From: Candidatus Electronema nielsenii
Lineage (GTDB): Bacteria > Desulfobacterota > Desulfobulbia > Desulfobulbales > Desulfobulbaceae
Direction of reading: 5' to 3'
Assembly: GCA_026122915.1 (NCBI GenBank)
Contig: JAGIXO010000034.1
Location: 1-15,930 of the forward strand
Length of the DNA stretch: 15,930 nucleotides
The notes beneath the pieces are model-generated. The model worked only from the letters and a program-made list of their open reading frames with translations, did no database searches and had not been told where the DNA came from. Both the position numbers and the translations under genes were made by a program. Shown one piece after another: positions 7,570-13,849 of this stretch; positions within the stretch are counted from its first letter, which is position 1, and each line of letters opens with the position of its first letter.

Positions 7570-8349
7570 ATGAAAGTTGGCATTATCGGTTTTGGAAAAA
7601 CAGGCAAGGCGGTCGCTTCAGTGCTGCTTGAATCCAGAAAAACCAAACTGCAATGGGTGGTGCGCCGCTCTAGGCTGCTGGAGCACCGCTCAGTTCCTGA
7701 ATTCCTCGGTGTTGAATCTGCCGAGCCGGGCTGCATTCACTCCAAAGAAGAGTTCTCCGCTGACGAGCTGTTCAGCAGATTCCCGGTTGATGCGGTGATT
7801 GACTTCTCTTCAGAGAGCGGTCTTGAGTATTATGGCGACGCGGCGGCTGATCATGGTGTGACCATTGTCAGCGCGATCTCCAATTATCAGAAAACAACGC
7901 TGCGGCGGCTGCACAAATTGTCCAAACGGACAGTGGTGATGCACTCGCCGAATATCACGGTCGGCATCAACTTTCTGCTCATCGCCGCGAAAATCTTGAA
8001 AACCATTGCCCCGCACACGGATATTGAGATTGTCGAGGAGCATTTCAAGACGAAAAAAGAGGTTTCAGGCACTGCCAAAATCATTGCCCGGACGCTGGGC
8101 ATGGACGAGGCGGAGATCAAATCAGTCCGGGCGGGCGGCATCATCGGCGTACATGAAATTCTGTTCGGCTTTCCGTATCAGACAGTGCGCCTGAAGCATG
8201 AGTCCATCACCCGCGAGGCGTTCGGCAACGGCATTCTCTTCGCAATTGAGAATCTCAAAGACAAGCCGAAAGGCTTTTACAGCATGGAAGACCTGCTCCT
8301 GCCCTACTTCAAGCTGCACGGCAGCTCGTCAGGCTGGGCGGAAGGATAG
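7570..8349 (+). CDS. dapB: 4-hydroxy-tetrahydrodipicolinate reductase, divergent
   Basis: NAD(P)H-dependent reductase of the diaminopimelate/lysine pathway, cytoplasmic, 259 residues (E. coli DapB has 273). The Rossmann start MKVGIIGFGKTGKAV (glycine motif 7-12), VDAVIDFSSESG at 73-84, SPNITVGINFLL at 126-137 and RAGGIIGVHEILFG at 187-200 support the family. The catalytic stretch is unusual: EEHFKTKKEVSGTA has His158 and Lys162 in the positions of E. coli His159 and Lys163, but Phe replaces the second His, and the DAPSGT segment is one residue shorter and lacks Asp-Ala-Pro. It is either a divergent DapB or a related oxidoreductase. The ATG is preceded by AAGGAGGA at 7556-7563. It stands alone between array 2 and the acetate symporter operon. 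Confidence 0.8.
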   Translation: MKVGIIGFGKTGKAVASVLLESRKTKLQWVVRRSRLLEHRSVPEFLGVESAEPGCIHSKEEFSADELFSRFPVDAVIDFSSESGLEYYGDAAADHGVTIVSAISNYQKTTLRRLHKLSKRTVVMHSPNITVGINFLLIAAKILKTIAPHTDIEIVEEHFKTKKEVSGTAKIIARTLGMDEAEIKSVRAGGIIGVHEILFGFPYQTVRLKHESITREAFGNGILFAIENLKDKPKGFYSMEDLLLPYFKLHGSSSGWAEG

Positions 8350-8357
8350 CGCGGGCT

Positions 8358-8380
8358 GTTGAACGTATCTGGAGGGCGGA
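8358..8380. repeat. Possible solitary unit related to array 2
   Basis: Nine bases after the dapB stop, the sequence GTTGAACGTATCTGGAGGGC carries the AACGTATC half-site of array 2. It also carries the TGGAGGGCGG seen in the last array-2 unit (7417-7427). It may be a solo or eroded copy. The remaining intergenic sequence to 8508 shows no convincing promoter or terminator. Confidence 0.35.
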
Positions 8381-8508
8381 AAAGCGGCCCCGCGATTCGC
8401 AGGAGCATATCCCTGTGTCTGTCTATGACCGGCGGAAACAGTATTGATTAGCAATCTAACTCATCAACAGGTTTCATAACTGCCAATTTATAACCACAGG
8501 AGCTGCGC

Positions 8509-8565
8509 ATGAAGAAAAAGCCAACGGCCCATCACCATCAACCGGTACCAGGAGGACAGCGATGA
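8509..8565 (+). CDS. 18-residue leader peptide ORF overlapping the DUF485 gene
   Basis: A short ORF with its own Shine-Dalgarno AGGAG at 8498-8502, six bases before an ATG at 8509. It encodes MKKKPTAHHHQPVPGGQR, and its TGA (8563-8565) overlaps the DUF485 ATG (8562-8564) as ATGA. The well-placed ribosome site and the exact overlap argue that it is translated and couples translation into the DUF485 gene. That gene also has a strong AGGAGG at 8550-8555, inside this ORF. The peptide is basic with three histidines and has no membrane segment. I do not recognise it; it could also be a chance ORF, with the first AGGAG serving nothing. Confidence 0.5.
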   Translation: MKKKPTAHHHQPVPGGQR

Positions 8566-8873
8566 GCAGCAAAATGATCAACTCCATCCTTGAAGACCCG
8601 GAGTTCAAGGAACTTGCCCGTCAGAAGAACAAAGTTTCCCTGATTCTGACCATCACAGAGCTGGTGCTGTACTTCGGCTTCATCGGCCTGATCGCCTACA
8701 ACAAGCCGTTTCTGGCTACCAAGCTGTCGGCGGGGTCTGCAACCACTATCGGCATTCCCATCGCGGTCGGCGTGATCATCCTTTCTTGGATTTTGACCGG
8801 CATTTATATTTTCTGGGCCAACAGCGTCTATGACGAGAAGGTCAAACGCATCAAAAAACGCTTTGGAGGTTGA
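8562..8873 (+). CDS. yjcH: DUF485 membrane protein (YjcH-like), partner of the acetate symporter
   Basis: Small inner-membrane protein of 103 residues with two predicted membrane helices (about 26-46 and 63-86). The pattern of E. coli YjcH is clear: an N-terminal DPEFKELARQKNKVS, then LVLYFGFIGLIAYNKPFLATKL, IGIPIAVGVIILSWILTGIYIFWANSVYD and a basic tail. DUF485 proteins are nearly always encoded directly before ActP-type sodium/acetate symporters, as here (actP ATG five bases after this stop). The role of the small protein is not established; a stabilising or accessory function is inferred. The start at 8562 has AGGAGG six bases upstream. The GGAGG ribosome site for actP lies in its last codons. 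Confidence 0.93.
   Translation: MSSKMINSILEDPEFKELARQKNKVSLILTITELVLYFGFIGLIAYNKPFLATKLSAGSATTIGIPIAVGVIILSWILTGIYIFWANSVYDEKVKRIKKRFGG
8865..8869 (+). promoter_or_regulatory. Ribosome binding site that decides the actP start
   Basis: GGAGG at 8865-8869 lies nine bases before the ATG at 8879, a normal distance. It directly abuts an in-frame TTG at 8870, which therefore cannot be the start served by this site. Confidence 0.8.
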
Positions 8874-8878
8874 ACAAG

Positions 8879-10600
8879 ATGCCAACACAAGCACCACAGA
8901 CCGTCATCGGCACTCTGAACCCGATTGCCATCCTCTGTTTTCTGCTCTTCGTTGCTGGCACGCTGGCCATCACCTACTGGGCGGCCAAGAAGACCAAAAC
9001 CGCCAGCCAGTTCTACGCCGCAGGCGGCGGCATTACCGGCTTCCAGAACGGCTTGGCCTTAGCTGGCGACTACATGAGCGCGGCCTCGTTTCTCGGCATC
9101 GCTGGTTTAGTATCGACCAAGGGCTATGACGGCCTGATCTACTCAGTCGGCTGGTTAGTCGGCTGGCCCATCGTTATGTTCCTGATCTCCGAGCCGCTGC
9201 GCAACCTCGGCAAGTTCACCTTTTCCGACGTGGTGGCTTTCCGTCTCAAGCAGAAGCCGATTAAAACCGCAGCCGCTATCGGTTCTTTGGTCACGGTGCT
9301 CTTTTATTTGACCGCGCAGATGGTCGGAGCAGGCACGCTGATCAAACTGATGTTTGGCCTGCCCTATGAATCAGCCCTGTTTATCGTCGGCGGCCTGATG
9401 ATCGCTTATGTTTTGTTCGGCGGAATGCTCGCCACCACGTGGGTGCAGATCATCAAGGCCGTGCTGCTGCTGGGCGGCGCAACCCTGCTGGTGCTCCTGA
9501 CCCTCGACAAGGTGGACTGGAGCTACGGCAAGCTCTTCCAGATGGCTTCTGACAAGTACGGCAGTTCCTTCTTGGAGCCGGGCGGCTTGGTCTCTGATCC
9601 GCTCGATGCCTTCTCGCTGGGCCTCGCCCTGATGTTCGGCACCGCCGGTCTGCCGCATATCCTGATGCGCTTCTACACTGTGCCCGATGCCCGCGAGGCA
9701 CGCAAGTCCGTGTTCTACGCGACCGGCTTCATCGGCTACTTTTACATCCTCACCGTGACTATCGGCTTCGGCGCAGCGGTGCTGGTGGGCAAAGATGCCA
9801 TCATGGCCATCGACAAAGGCGGCAACATGGCCGCGATGGTTCTTGCTGAGTTCAACGGCGGCAGCCTGCTGCTCGGCTTCTTAGCCGCAGTTGCCTTCGC
9901 TACCATTCTGGCGGTCGTCGCTGGTCTGACGCTGGCCGGTGCCTCGGCTCTTTCCCATGACCTCTACGTAGGCGTGTTCCGCAGCGGCAAAGCGAACGAG
10001 AAGGAAGAAATGAAGGTGGCCAAGGCCGCCACGATTGGCCTAGGCATCACAGCGGTGCTGCTGGGCCTTCTCTTCAAGGGGCAGAACGTGGCCTTCATGG
10101 TCGGTCTGGCCTTTGCTGTGGCCGCCAGTGCGAACTTCCCGGCCCTGCTGCTGTCCATCGTCTGGAAGCGATTTACCACCGCAGGCGCAGTAACCAGCAT
10201 TTTCACTGGCATGATCGTGGCGGTGACACTGATTATGCTGTCGCCGACCGTGTATGAGGATGTCATGCAGGCTGCACCGAAGAAAGAGCTGGTCGCAGCC
10301 AACGACAAGGTGGCTGGCATCGAGAAGGCACTCAAAGCAGCCGACATCACCCCTGAGTTGAAGGCAACCAAGGAAGCTGAATTGACCACTGCCAAGGCTG
10401 ATGCGGCCACCAAGAAAACAGCCGTGAAGCCTGCGCCTTTCGGGATGAAGAACCCAGGCGTGTTCTCGATGGGCTTGGCTTTTCTGATGGGTATTCTGGT
10501 CTCCCTGATGAAGCGGGAGAAAACGGCTGAAGATATGTTCGAGTCTGAGAAGGTGCGGACGTATGTGGGAATCGGTGCTGAGGGAGCAAACAAGCACTGA
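8879..10600 (+). CDS. actP: Cation/acetate symporter, SSS family
   Basis: Sodium- or proton-coupled uptake of acetate and similar short carboxylates, inner membrane, 573 residues, about 13 helices. It follows E. coli ActP closely: ITYWAAKKT, YAAGGGITGFQNGLALAGDY, MSAASFLGIAG, DGLIYSVGWLVGWPI, YVLFGGMLATTWVQIIKAVL, LMFGTAGLPHILMRFYTV, DAREARKSVFYATGFIGYFY and AVAFATILAVVAGLTLAGAS. Two differences: it lacks the N-terminal signal-like segment of E. coli ActP, and it carries an extra hydrophilic, Ala/Lys/Glu-rich stretch of about 55 residues (roughly 465-520) before the last helix, likely helical or coiled-coil. Similar insertions occur in the VC_2705 symporter subfamily. The start is the ATG at 8879. 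A decayed copy of its 3' end lies at 12048-12190. Confidence 0.94.
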   Translation: MPTQAPQTVIGTLNPIAILCFLLFVAGTLAITYWAAKKTKTASQFYAAGGGITGFQNGLALAGDYMSAASFLGIAGLVSTKGYDGLIYSVGWLVGWPIVMFLISEPLRNLGKFTFSDVVAFRLKQKPIKTAAAIGSLVTVLFYLTAQMVGAGTLIKLMFGLPYESALFIVGGLMIAYVLFGGMLATTWVQIIKAVLLLGGATLLVLLTLDKVDWSYGKLFQMASDKYGSSFLEPGGLVSDPLDAFSLGLALMFGTAGLPHILMRFYTVPDAREARKSVFYATGFIGYFYILTVTIGFGAAVLVGKDAIMAIDKGGNMAAMVLAEFNGGSLLLGFLAAVAFATILAVVAGLTLAGASALSHDLYVGVFRSGKANEKEEMKVAKAATIGLGITAVLLGLLFKGQNVAFMVGLAFAVAASANFPALLLSIVWKRFTTAGAVTSIFTGMIVAVTLIMLSPTVYEDVMQAAPKKELVAANDKVAGIEKALKAADITPELKATKEAELTTAKADAATKKTAVKPAPFGMKNPGVFSMGLAFLMGILVSLMKREKTAEDMFESEKVRTYVGIGAEGANKH

Positions 10601-10606
10601 GAGAGG
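10538..10606 (+). repeat. 69-bp direct repeat, copy 1 (actP C-terminus)
   Basis: This segment, the last ~20 codons of actP plus six bases after the stop, recurs at 12122-12190 with 67 of 69 positions identical and no gap. The two copies flank the minus-strand thiol-redox gene. Confidence 0.95.
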
Positions 10607-10646
10607 TATGATGTAGAGAGGGGCAGTAGGTCGCCTTTCGGTTTCA

Positions 10647-10677
10647 ATGCTCGGCTTTTTAGCCGGGCATTTTTATT
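10647..10677 (+). terminator. Intrinsic terminator after actP
   Basis: ATGCTCGGCT (10647-10656), loop TTTT, and AGCCGGGCAT (10661-10670) form a 10-bp stem with one G-T wobble, followed by TTTTATTT. It ends the yjcH-actP transcript 47 bp after the stop. In the other direction it lacks a good T-run, so termination of the convergent redox gene here is less certain. Confidence 0.88.
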
Positions 10678-10691
10678 TCAGCATGTTCTTG

Positions 10692-11918
10692 CTAACGCAG
10701 CAGACCGGGACTAAAGATCATGATACCGCCCAGCAATAGGAGAACGATACCGCCGATGATTTTGCAGTATTTTGCATATTGCTGGCCGAGATCGGTGTTG
10801 ATTGCCAGAACAGCAAGGCTGAAAATGATCAGGTCATCCAGCATGAAGAAGAAGTCATAGAGCAGGATATAGGCATAATGCTGCATTGCGGGCAGTGCTT
10901 TCAAGGAAAGGGCATGAGTATAAATGGCTGGCAGGGCAGCGGAGCAGGCAAACTCAATGGAGTTGATGATAAAGGCAAGGACAATAATGTTGAAGATGGT
11001 GAACAGGCTGATCGGATTCTGAGCGATCTGATCAATCCGGCTCATGGTCTTTTTCTTGGAGGTTGCATCTCCAATCTTGCAGACAAGCTCTCCCTTGGTC
11101 TGCATATATTCCCGAATGTTCAGGATGCTTGTGCCGACGGCGAACAGCCCGATAAGTAGTGTCAGAGGGCGGAGATATCCAAGGAAGAGAAAGGCGTTGA
11201 GCCATGCGGTCATGAACAGGAAATAGAGTACCCCGGATGCTCCGACAAAAGTGCCGACTAGGAGCCAGATTTTTTTGCGGCTGTTCAAAGTCAGGACGAT
11301 GGAGATAAGATACACCAGCACCCACATGGCGCATGGGTTGAAGCCGTCAACCAGTCCTAAAACAACTGCCAGAGAAAAAAGAGAATAGTCGGCATACTTG
11401 ACTTCTCCAAGAAACGGCAGCTCGACCGTCTGTTTCTCCGTCCGGTATCCGTCTTCTTTCCTAAAGAGAGATGGATCATTCCGTAGATAGGCTTGAATTC
11501 CTCTTTCGAGAGCAGCCCCGGTTGTTTCCCTACGGTCAAAGCCCAATATCACATAGGGGCCAATGGATGTCAAAGGCACCCCCATCTGCCGTTGATCCAA
11601 GCCGTTTCGCTGCACAAACTCGGCAAAGAGCCTGTTGTTTTCTTGGATTGCCGTGTCATATTCTGCCCAGCGCAGTTCCGGGTATTTGGCTTTCAGGTAG
11701 GGATTGAATAGTTTTTGTTTTTGACAATGCGGGCATTGGCTGTGAAAGAAGAAAACAATATCTTGGTGAGCAGAAGAAACTTGTTCAGGACGATGTTGCT
11801 CTGCAAAATAGATGCCTATGCCGAGAAGACAGAGGGCAAGGATGAGATACTTTTTAAACGGATCGCTGAGTATTTCCTGTAGCCAAGCAGGCAGCGAAAG
11901 AAATGGTGACTTTTTCAT
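10692..11918 (-). CDS. Membrane thiol-disulfide redox protein: thioredoxin-like domain fused to CcdA/DsbD-type membrane domain
   Basis: A 408-residue inner-membrane protein. Residues ~22-40 form an N-terminal helix. It is followed by a thioredoxin/glutaredoxin-like domain (~50-150) with CPHC at 62-65 (VFFFHSQCPHCQK) and a GVPLT cis-proline loop at 113-117. Residues ~178-408 are about six to seven helices with a Cys pair, Cys196 in DGFNPCAMW and Cys325 in IEFACSAALPA, placed like the transmembrane cysteines of CcdA/DsbD. I infer electron relay from cytoplasmic thiols through this Cys pair to the CPHC domain, which should face the periplasm. The domain order (redox domain first) differs from DsbD, whose thioredoxin domain is C-terminal. 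GGAGAGG precedes the ATG, and there is an own promoter. The substrate is unknown. Confidence 0.8.
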   Translation of the reverse strand: MKKSPFLSLPAWLQEILSDPFKKYLILALCLLGIGIYFAEQHRPEQVSSAHQDIVFFFHSQCPHCQKQKLFNPYLKAKYPELRWAEYDTAIQENNRLFAEFVQRNGLDQRQMGVPLTSIGPYVILGFDRRETTGAALERGIQAYLRNDPSLFRKEDGYRTEKQTVELPFLGEVKYADYSLFSLAVVLGLVDGFNPCAMWVLVYLISIVLTLNSRKKIWLLVGTFVGASGVLYFLFMTAWLNAFLFLGYLRPLTLLIGLFAVGTSILNIREYMQTKGELVCKIGDATSKKKTMSRIDQIAQNPISLFTIFNIIVLAFIINSIEFACSAALPAIYTHALSLKALPAMQHYAYILLYDFFFMLDDLIIFSLAVLAINTDLGQQYAKYCKIIGGIVLLLLGGIMIFSPGLLR

Positions 11919-11963
11919 GGTAGGACCTCTCCAAATGCAAACTATTTCTTTCTATCTCCCCTT

Positions 11964-11993
11964 ACTATACTCTTCGTAATCAATTCTTGTCAA
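11964..11993 (-). promoter_or_regulatory. Sigma70-type promoter for the thiol-redox gene
   Basis: On the minus strand, TTGACA (11993-11988, consensus) and TATAGT (11969-11964) are spaced by 18 bp, about 45 bp before the ATG at 11918. One of the clearest promoters in the window. It shows the gene is transcribed on its own. Confidence 0.75.
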
Positions 11994-12047
11994 AAAAGTT
12001 TAATGCTGTCTTAAACGATCCTGCGATCTCAAATAGCCAAGCAGTCC

Positions 12048-12190
12048 GGCATGATCGTCGCAGTGGCACTGATTTATGTTGAGTTGCACAACGTGTATGA
12101 GGATATGCAGACAAGCTGCACTTCGAATCTGAGAAGGTGCGGACGTATGTGGGAATCGGTGCTGAAGGAGCAAACAAGCACTGAGAGAGG
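12048..12190 (+). pseudogene. Decayed, internally deleted remnant of a second actP copy
   Basis: The first part (12048-12121) aligns with actP 10208-10277: shared GGCATGATCGT, ACTGATT, GTGTATGAGGAT and GCTGCAC, with several substitutions and small indels. The second part (12122-12190) matches actP 10538-10606 at 67 of 69 bases, through the TGA and beyond. The 260 bp between these parts in actP (hydrophilic insert and last helix) are missing, and the join is out of frame. No promoter or start belongs to it. It is a scar of a duplication or recombination, not a gene. It is followed by a hairpin and a strong plus-strand terminator, as expected for the end of a former transcription unit. Confidence 0.88.
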
Positions 12191-12204
12191 GGGAAATCTC
12201 CACC

Positions 12205-12222
12205 GGGCAGAGTCATCTGCCC
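12205..12222 (+). other. Perfect 7-bp hairpin before the orphan terminator
   Basis: GGGCAGA-gtca-TCTGCCC, perfect stem with a 4-nt loop and no T-run after it. It lies between the actP remnant and the terminator at 12230. Function unknown. Confidence 0.5.
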
Positions 12223-12229
12223 AACTCAC

Positions 12230-12265
12230 ACGGTCTCCTGAAGTGTTTTCGGGAGACCGTTTTTT
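12230..12265 (+). terminator. Orphan intrinsic terminator downstream of the actP remnant
   Basis: ACGGTCTCCTGAA (12230-12242), loop GTGTT, and TTCGGGAGACCGT (12248-12260) form a 13-bp stem with one wobble, followed by TTTTT. No intact plus-strand gene precedes it, only the actP remnant. The minus-strand J-domain gene ends at 12284, but in that direction there is no T-run. Confidence 0.85.
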
Positions 12266-12283
12266 AATTCAGCAGACGTTCGT

Positions 12284-12589
12284 TCAGTGCCTGCCCCATA
12301 AAGGATCATGGCCAAAGCGTTCGGCCCACCACTCCTCATCCGAGACATGCTGCTCTATCTCTTTCTGCGTGAAGGGGAATTTATACTGACTGCAATACAG
12401 CATGATGAGCTTGTAGGCGGCAGTGATCTTCTGGGTCATTTCATTGCATTCCTCCTTGTCTCCGCCGCATTTGTCCGGGTGCCACTGTTTGAGCAGCGTT
12501 CTGTAGTTCGCTTTGATTTCAGCTATTGATGCTCGCTCCGGCAGATGCAGCACTTCTTTCGCTTCTGCAATTTCTTTGCCGCTGATCAT
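12284..12589 (-). CDS. Small J-domain (DnaJ-like) protein
   Basis: A 101-residue protein that is little more than a J domain. Helix I/II LHLPERASIAEIKANYRTLLKQW is followed by the invariant HPD at 37-39 (WHPDKCGGD), then helix III with KITAAYKLIMLY. J domains stimulate the ATPase of an Hsp70 (DnaK) partner. The C-terminal ~35 residues (Trp/Glu-rich, EEWWAERFGHDPLWG) have no recognised domain, and there is no zinc or client-binding region, so it is a type III J protein with an unknown client. It starts three bases after the methyltransferase stop and is probably co-transcribed with it. Two cysteines near the HPD (CGGDKEEC) are unremarkable. Confidence 0.85.
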   Translation of the reverse strand: MISGKEIAEAKEVLHLPERASIAEIKANYRTLLKQWHPDKCGGDKEECNEMTQKITAAYKLIMLYCSQYKFPFTQKEIEQHVSDEEWWAERFGHDPLWGRH

Positions 12590-12592
12590 CTT

Positions 12593-13225
12593 TTATCTCT
12601 TCACTCCCCGGATGACAGCAAACAACCCTTCGCCATGCCCCACTCGTACCTGCTCCTGCGCCGTACTTGCAGACACGTCTTGGTAAATTGTCTGACAGAA
12701 GCTGAATTCGGCAAAGCTAATCTCTTTCATGACAGAGACAACTTCATCAACGGTATAAAAGGTCGCCTGTTGATAGAAGAGGCTGCCCTGCTGCTTTTGG
12801 GCCGCATATTTCTGTCCCAGCGGGCTGTTGCGGTCAATCATGGCAACGACAAGCTGCCCTCTGTCAGCTAAGACTCGCCATGCTTCACGAAAGGTTTGCT
12901 GAAGATCGCTGACAAAACAGATGACCGTTACCATCAGGATGAATTCTGCGGTAGCATTGCCCAGTGGCAGTGCTTCTGCAACTCCGCCGATGACCTTAAC
13001 GCCTCGCTGTTGAGCCAACGCAGCCATGCTTTCCGATGGCTCCACACCGATACAAATACCCAACGGTGCGGCAAATCTCCCCGTGCCTACGCCGACTTCT
13101 ACACCTCGTCCGCTTGTAGGTAACAAAGTACGAACCGCCTGCAACTCCGCCTTATAGACCAAGCGATGGTCGTCAAACCAGCGGTCGTAGCGCAGAGCAT
13201 GTTCCTGATACGGTTTGATTCTCAT
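12593..13225 (-). CDS. Class I SAM-dependent methyltransferase
   Basis: Cytoplasmic methyltransferase of 210 residues, UbiE/Methyltransf_11-like. Motif I is VEVGVGTGRF at 42-51, the acidic end of strand 2 is in GVEPSESM at 60-67, and GVAEALPLGNATAEFIL at ~80-96 is the usual motif II region, followed by REAWRVLADRGQLVVAMID. The substrate cannot be read from sequence. It sits between cmoB/SLOG and a J-domain gene, but it is not CmoA: it lacks the CmoA N-terminal pattern and is shorter. The ATG at 13225 has no clear Shine-Dalgarno; instead a G/C-rich hairpin (13234-13256) lies eight bases upstream. Confidence 0.83.
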   Translation of the reverse strand: MRIKPYQEHALRYDRWFDDHRLVYKAELQAVRTLLPTSGRGVEVGVGTGRFAAPLGICIGVEPSESMAALAQQRGVKVIGGVAEALPLGNATAEFILMVTVICFVSDLQQTFREAWRVLADRGQLVVAMIDRNSPLGQKYAAQKQQGSLFYQQATFYTVDEVVSVMKEISFAEFSFCQTIYQDVSASTAQEQVRVGHGEGLFAVIRGVKR

Positions 13226-13233
13226 AGAGAAGC

Positions 13234-13256
13234 AGGGCAGGTACGGGGCCTGCCCT
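13234..13256 (-). promoter_or_regulatory. G/C-rich hairpin just before the methyltransferase start
   Basis: AGGGCAGG and CCTGCCCT form a perfect 8-bp stem around a 7-nt loop. It lies in the 44-bp gap between the SLOG-like gene and the methyltransferase, where a ribosome site would be expected. No T-run follows in either direction, so it is a poor terminator. It could be an RNA processing or stability element, or could limit translation. Function inferred. Confidence 0.5.
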
Positions 13257-13269
13257 ATTGACTCTTGAA

Positions 13270-13824
13270 TCAGTCACCAAAGCTGTCAGCGTACAACTGC
13301 TCAATAGCCAGTTTCCCCTCATCGCTCAAATAGCGAGTGCCTGAGCCAACATAGGTATCAAAGGAGATTCTTGCTTGTTCCTCTGGCTGCCAAATCCCAT
13401 CATGCCACGTGAACCAGCCCTTGCGGTTCTGATCAAAAACATGCAGAGGCCGATTAAAGAGCTTGGCTAACTCCACTGCCCAGCCAGTGCCGCCCTTAAC
13501 GGAGTTGTCCTCTAAGATAGTACCAATGACAAAGACCTGATGGCCCTTGTTGACCATGTGAAAAATGGCTTGCAGTACCCGCCGAATTTTTTCGGTTTCA
13601 TAGTAGGTGCGGTTCATCATCCGCGAGGCAATTTCCATGCTGATGTCGCCACGCTGGAGGTCGCCTTCAGTCAGCAACACTGCGTTTTGGTCGCGGTTCA
13701 ACCGGTGACCTTCAAAGGTGAAGATCACTTCCTTTGCGCCGTATTTTTCTGCCAGCTCGCCAAAGAGAGTTTCTGCGCCCTTGAGACCGCCGTGATACAG
13801 CGTGCATTCTGCTGCCTTCATCAT
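13270..13824 (-). CDS. SLOG-like Rossmann-fold protein of unknown function
   Basis: A 184-residue soluble protein. An N-terminal YHGGLKGAETLFGELAEKYG (10-29) resembles the glycine loop and following helix of SLOG/LOG-type nucleotide-binding proteins. GGTGWAVELAKLFNRPLHVF (111-130) matches their GGxG(T)xxE-like second loop and next strand, and it is followed by DQNRKGWFTW. The middle (RTYYETEKIRRVLQAIF) is helical. SLOG proteins bind or process nucleotides or nucleoside derivatives, and many are of unknown role; a distant similarity to molybdenum-carrier-like proteins is also possible. The start is one of two adjacent ATGs (13824 or 13821), with GAGGTG five or eight bases upstream. It begins 25 bp after the cmoB stop, so the two are likely co-transcribed. 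The family call is by motif only. Confidence 0.55.
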   Translation of the reverse strand: MMKAAECTLYHGGLKGAETLFGELAEKYGAKEVIFTFEGHRLNRDQNAVLLTEGDLQRGDISMEIASRMMNRTYYETEKIRRVLQAIFHMVNKGHQVFVIGTILEDNSVKGGTGWAVELAKLFNRPLHVFDQNRKGWFTWHDGIWQPEEQARISFDTYVGSGTRYLSDEGKLAIEQLYADSFGD

Positions 13825-13849
13825 AAAATCACCTCATGGAATATAAATA

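Noticed and set aside
7344..7631. 95-codon plus-strand frame over array 2 and the dapB start
   Set aside because: It crosses the repeats and the terminator stem, overlaps dapB out of frame and has no ribosome site.
8350..8508. Promoter of the yjcH-actP operon (TTTATAAC at 8487-8494)
   Set aside because: No matching -35 at a proper distance, and the start site would fall on the Shine-Dalgarno of the leader ORF.
9964..10647. 227-codon minus-strand open frame over the actP 3' end, resembling another at 11980-12216
   Set aside because: The similarity between the two is only the reverse translation of the duplicated actP tail; the real frame is on the plus strand.
12051..12389. 112-codon plus-strand frame starting in the actP remnant
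   Set aside because: It begins in the actP frame, then frameshifts at the deletion join and runs through the terminator, so it is not a gene.
12593..13225. The methyltransferase as CmoA, partner of CmoB
   Set aside because: It is shorter than CmoA and lacks its N-terminal pattern; only generic SAM-binding motifs are shared.
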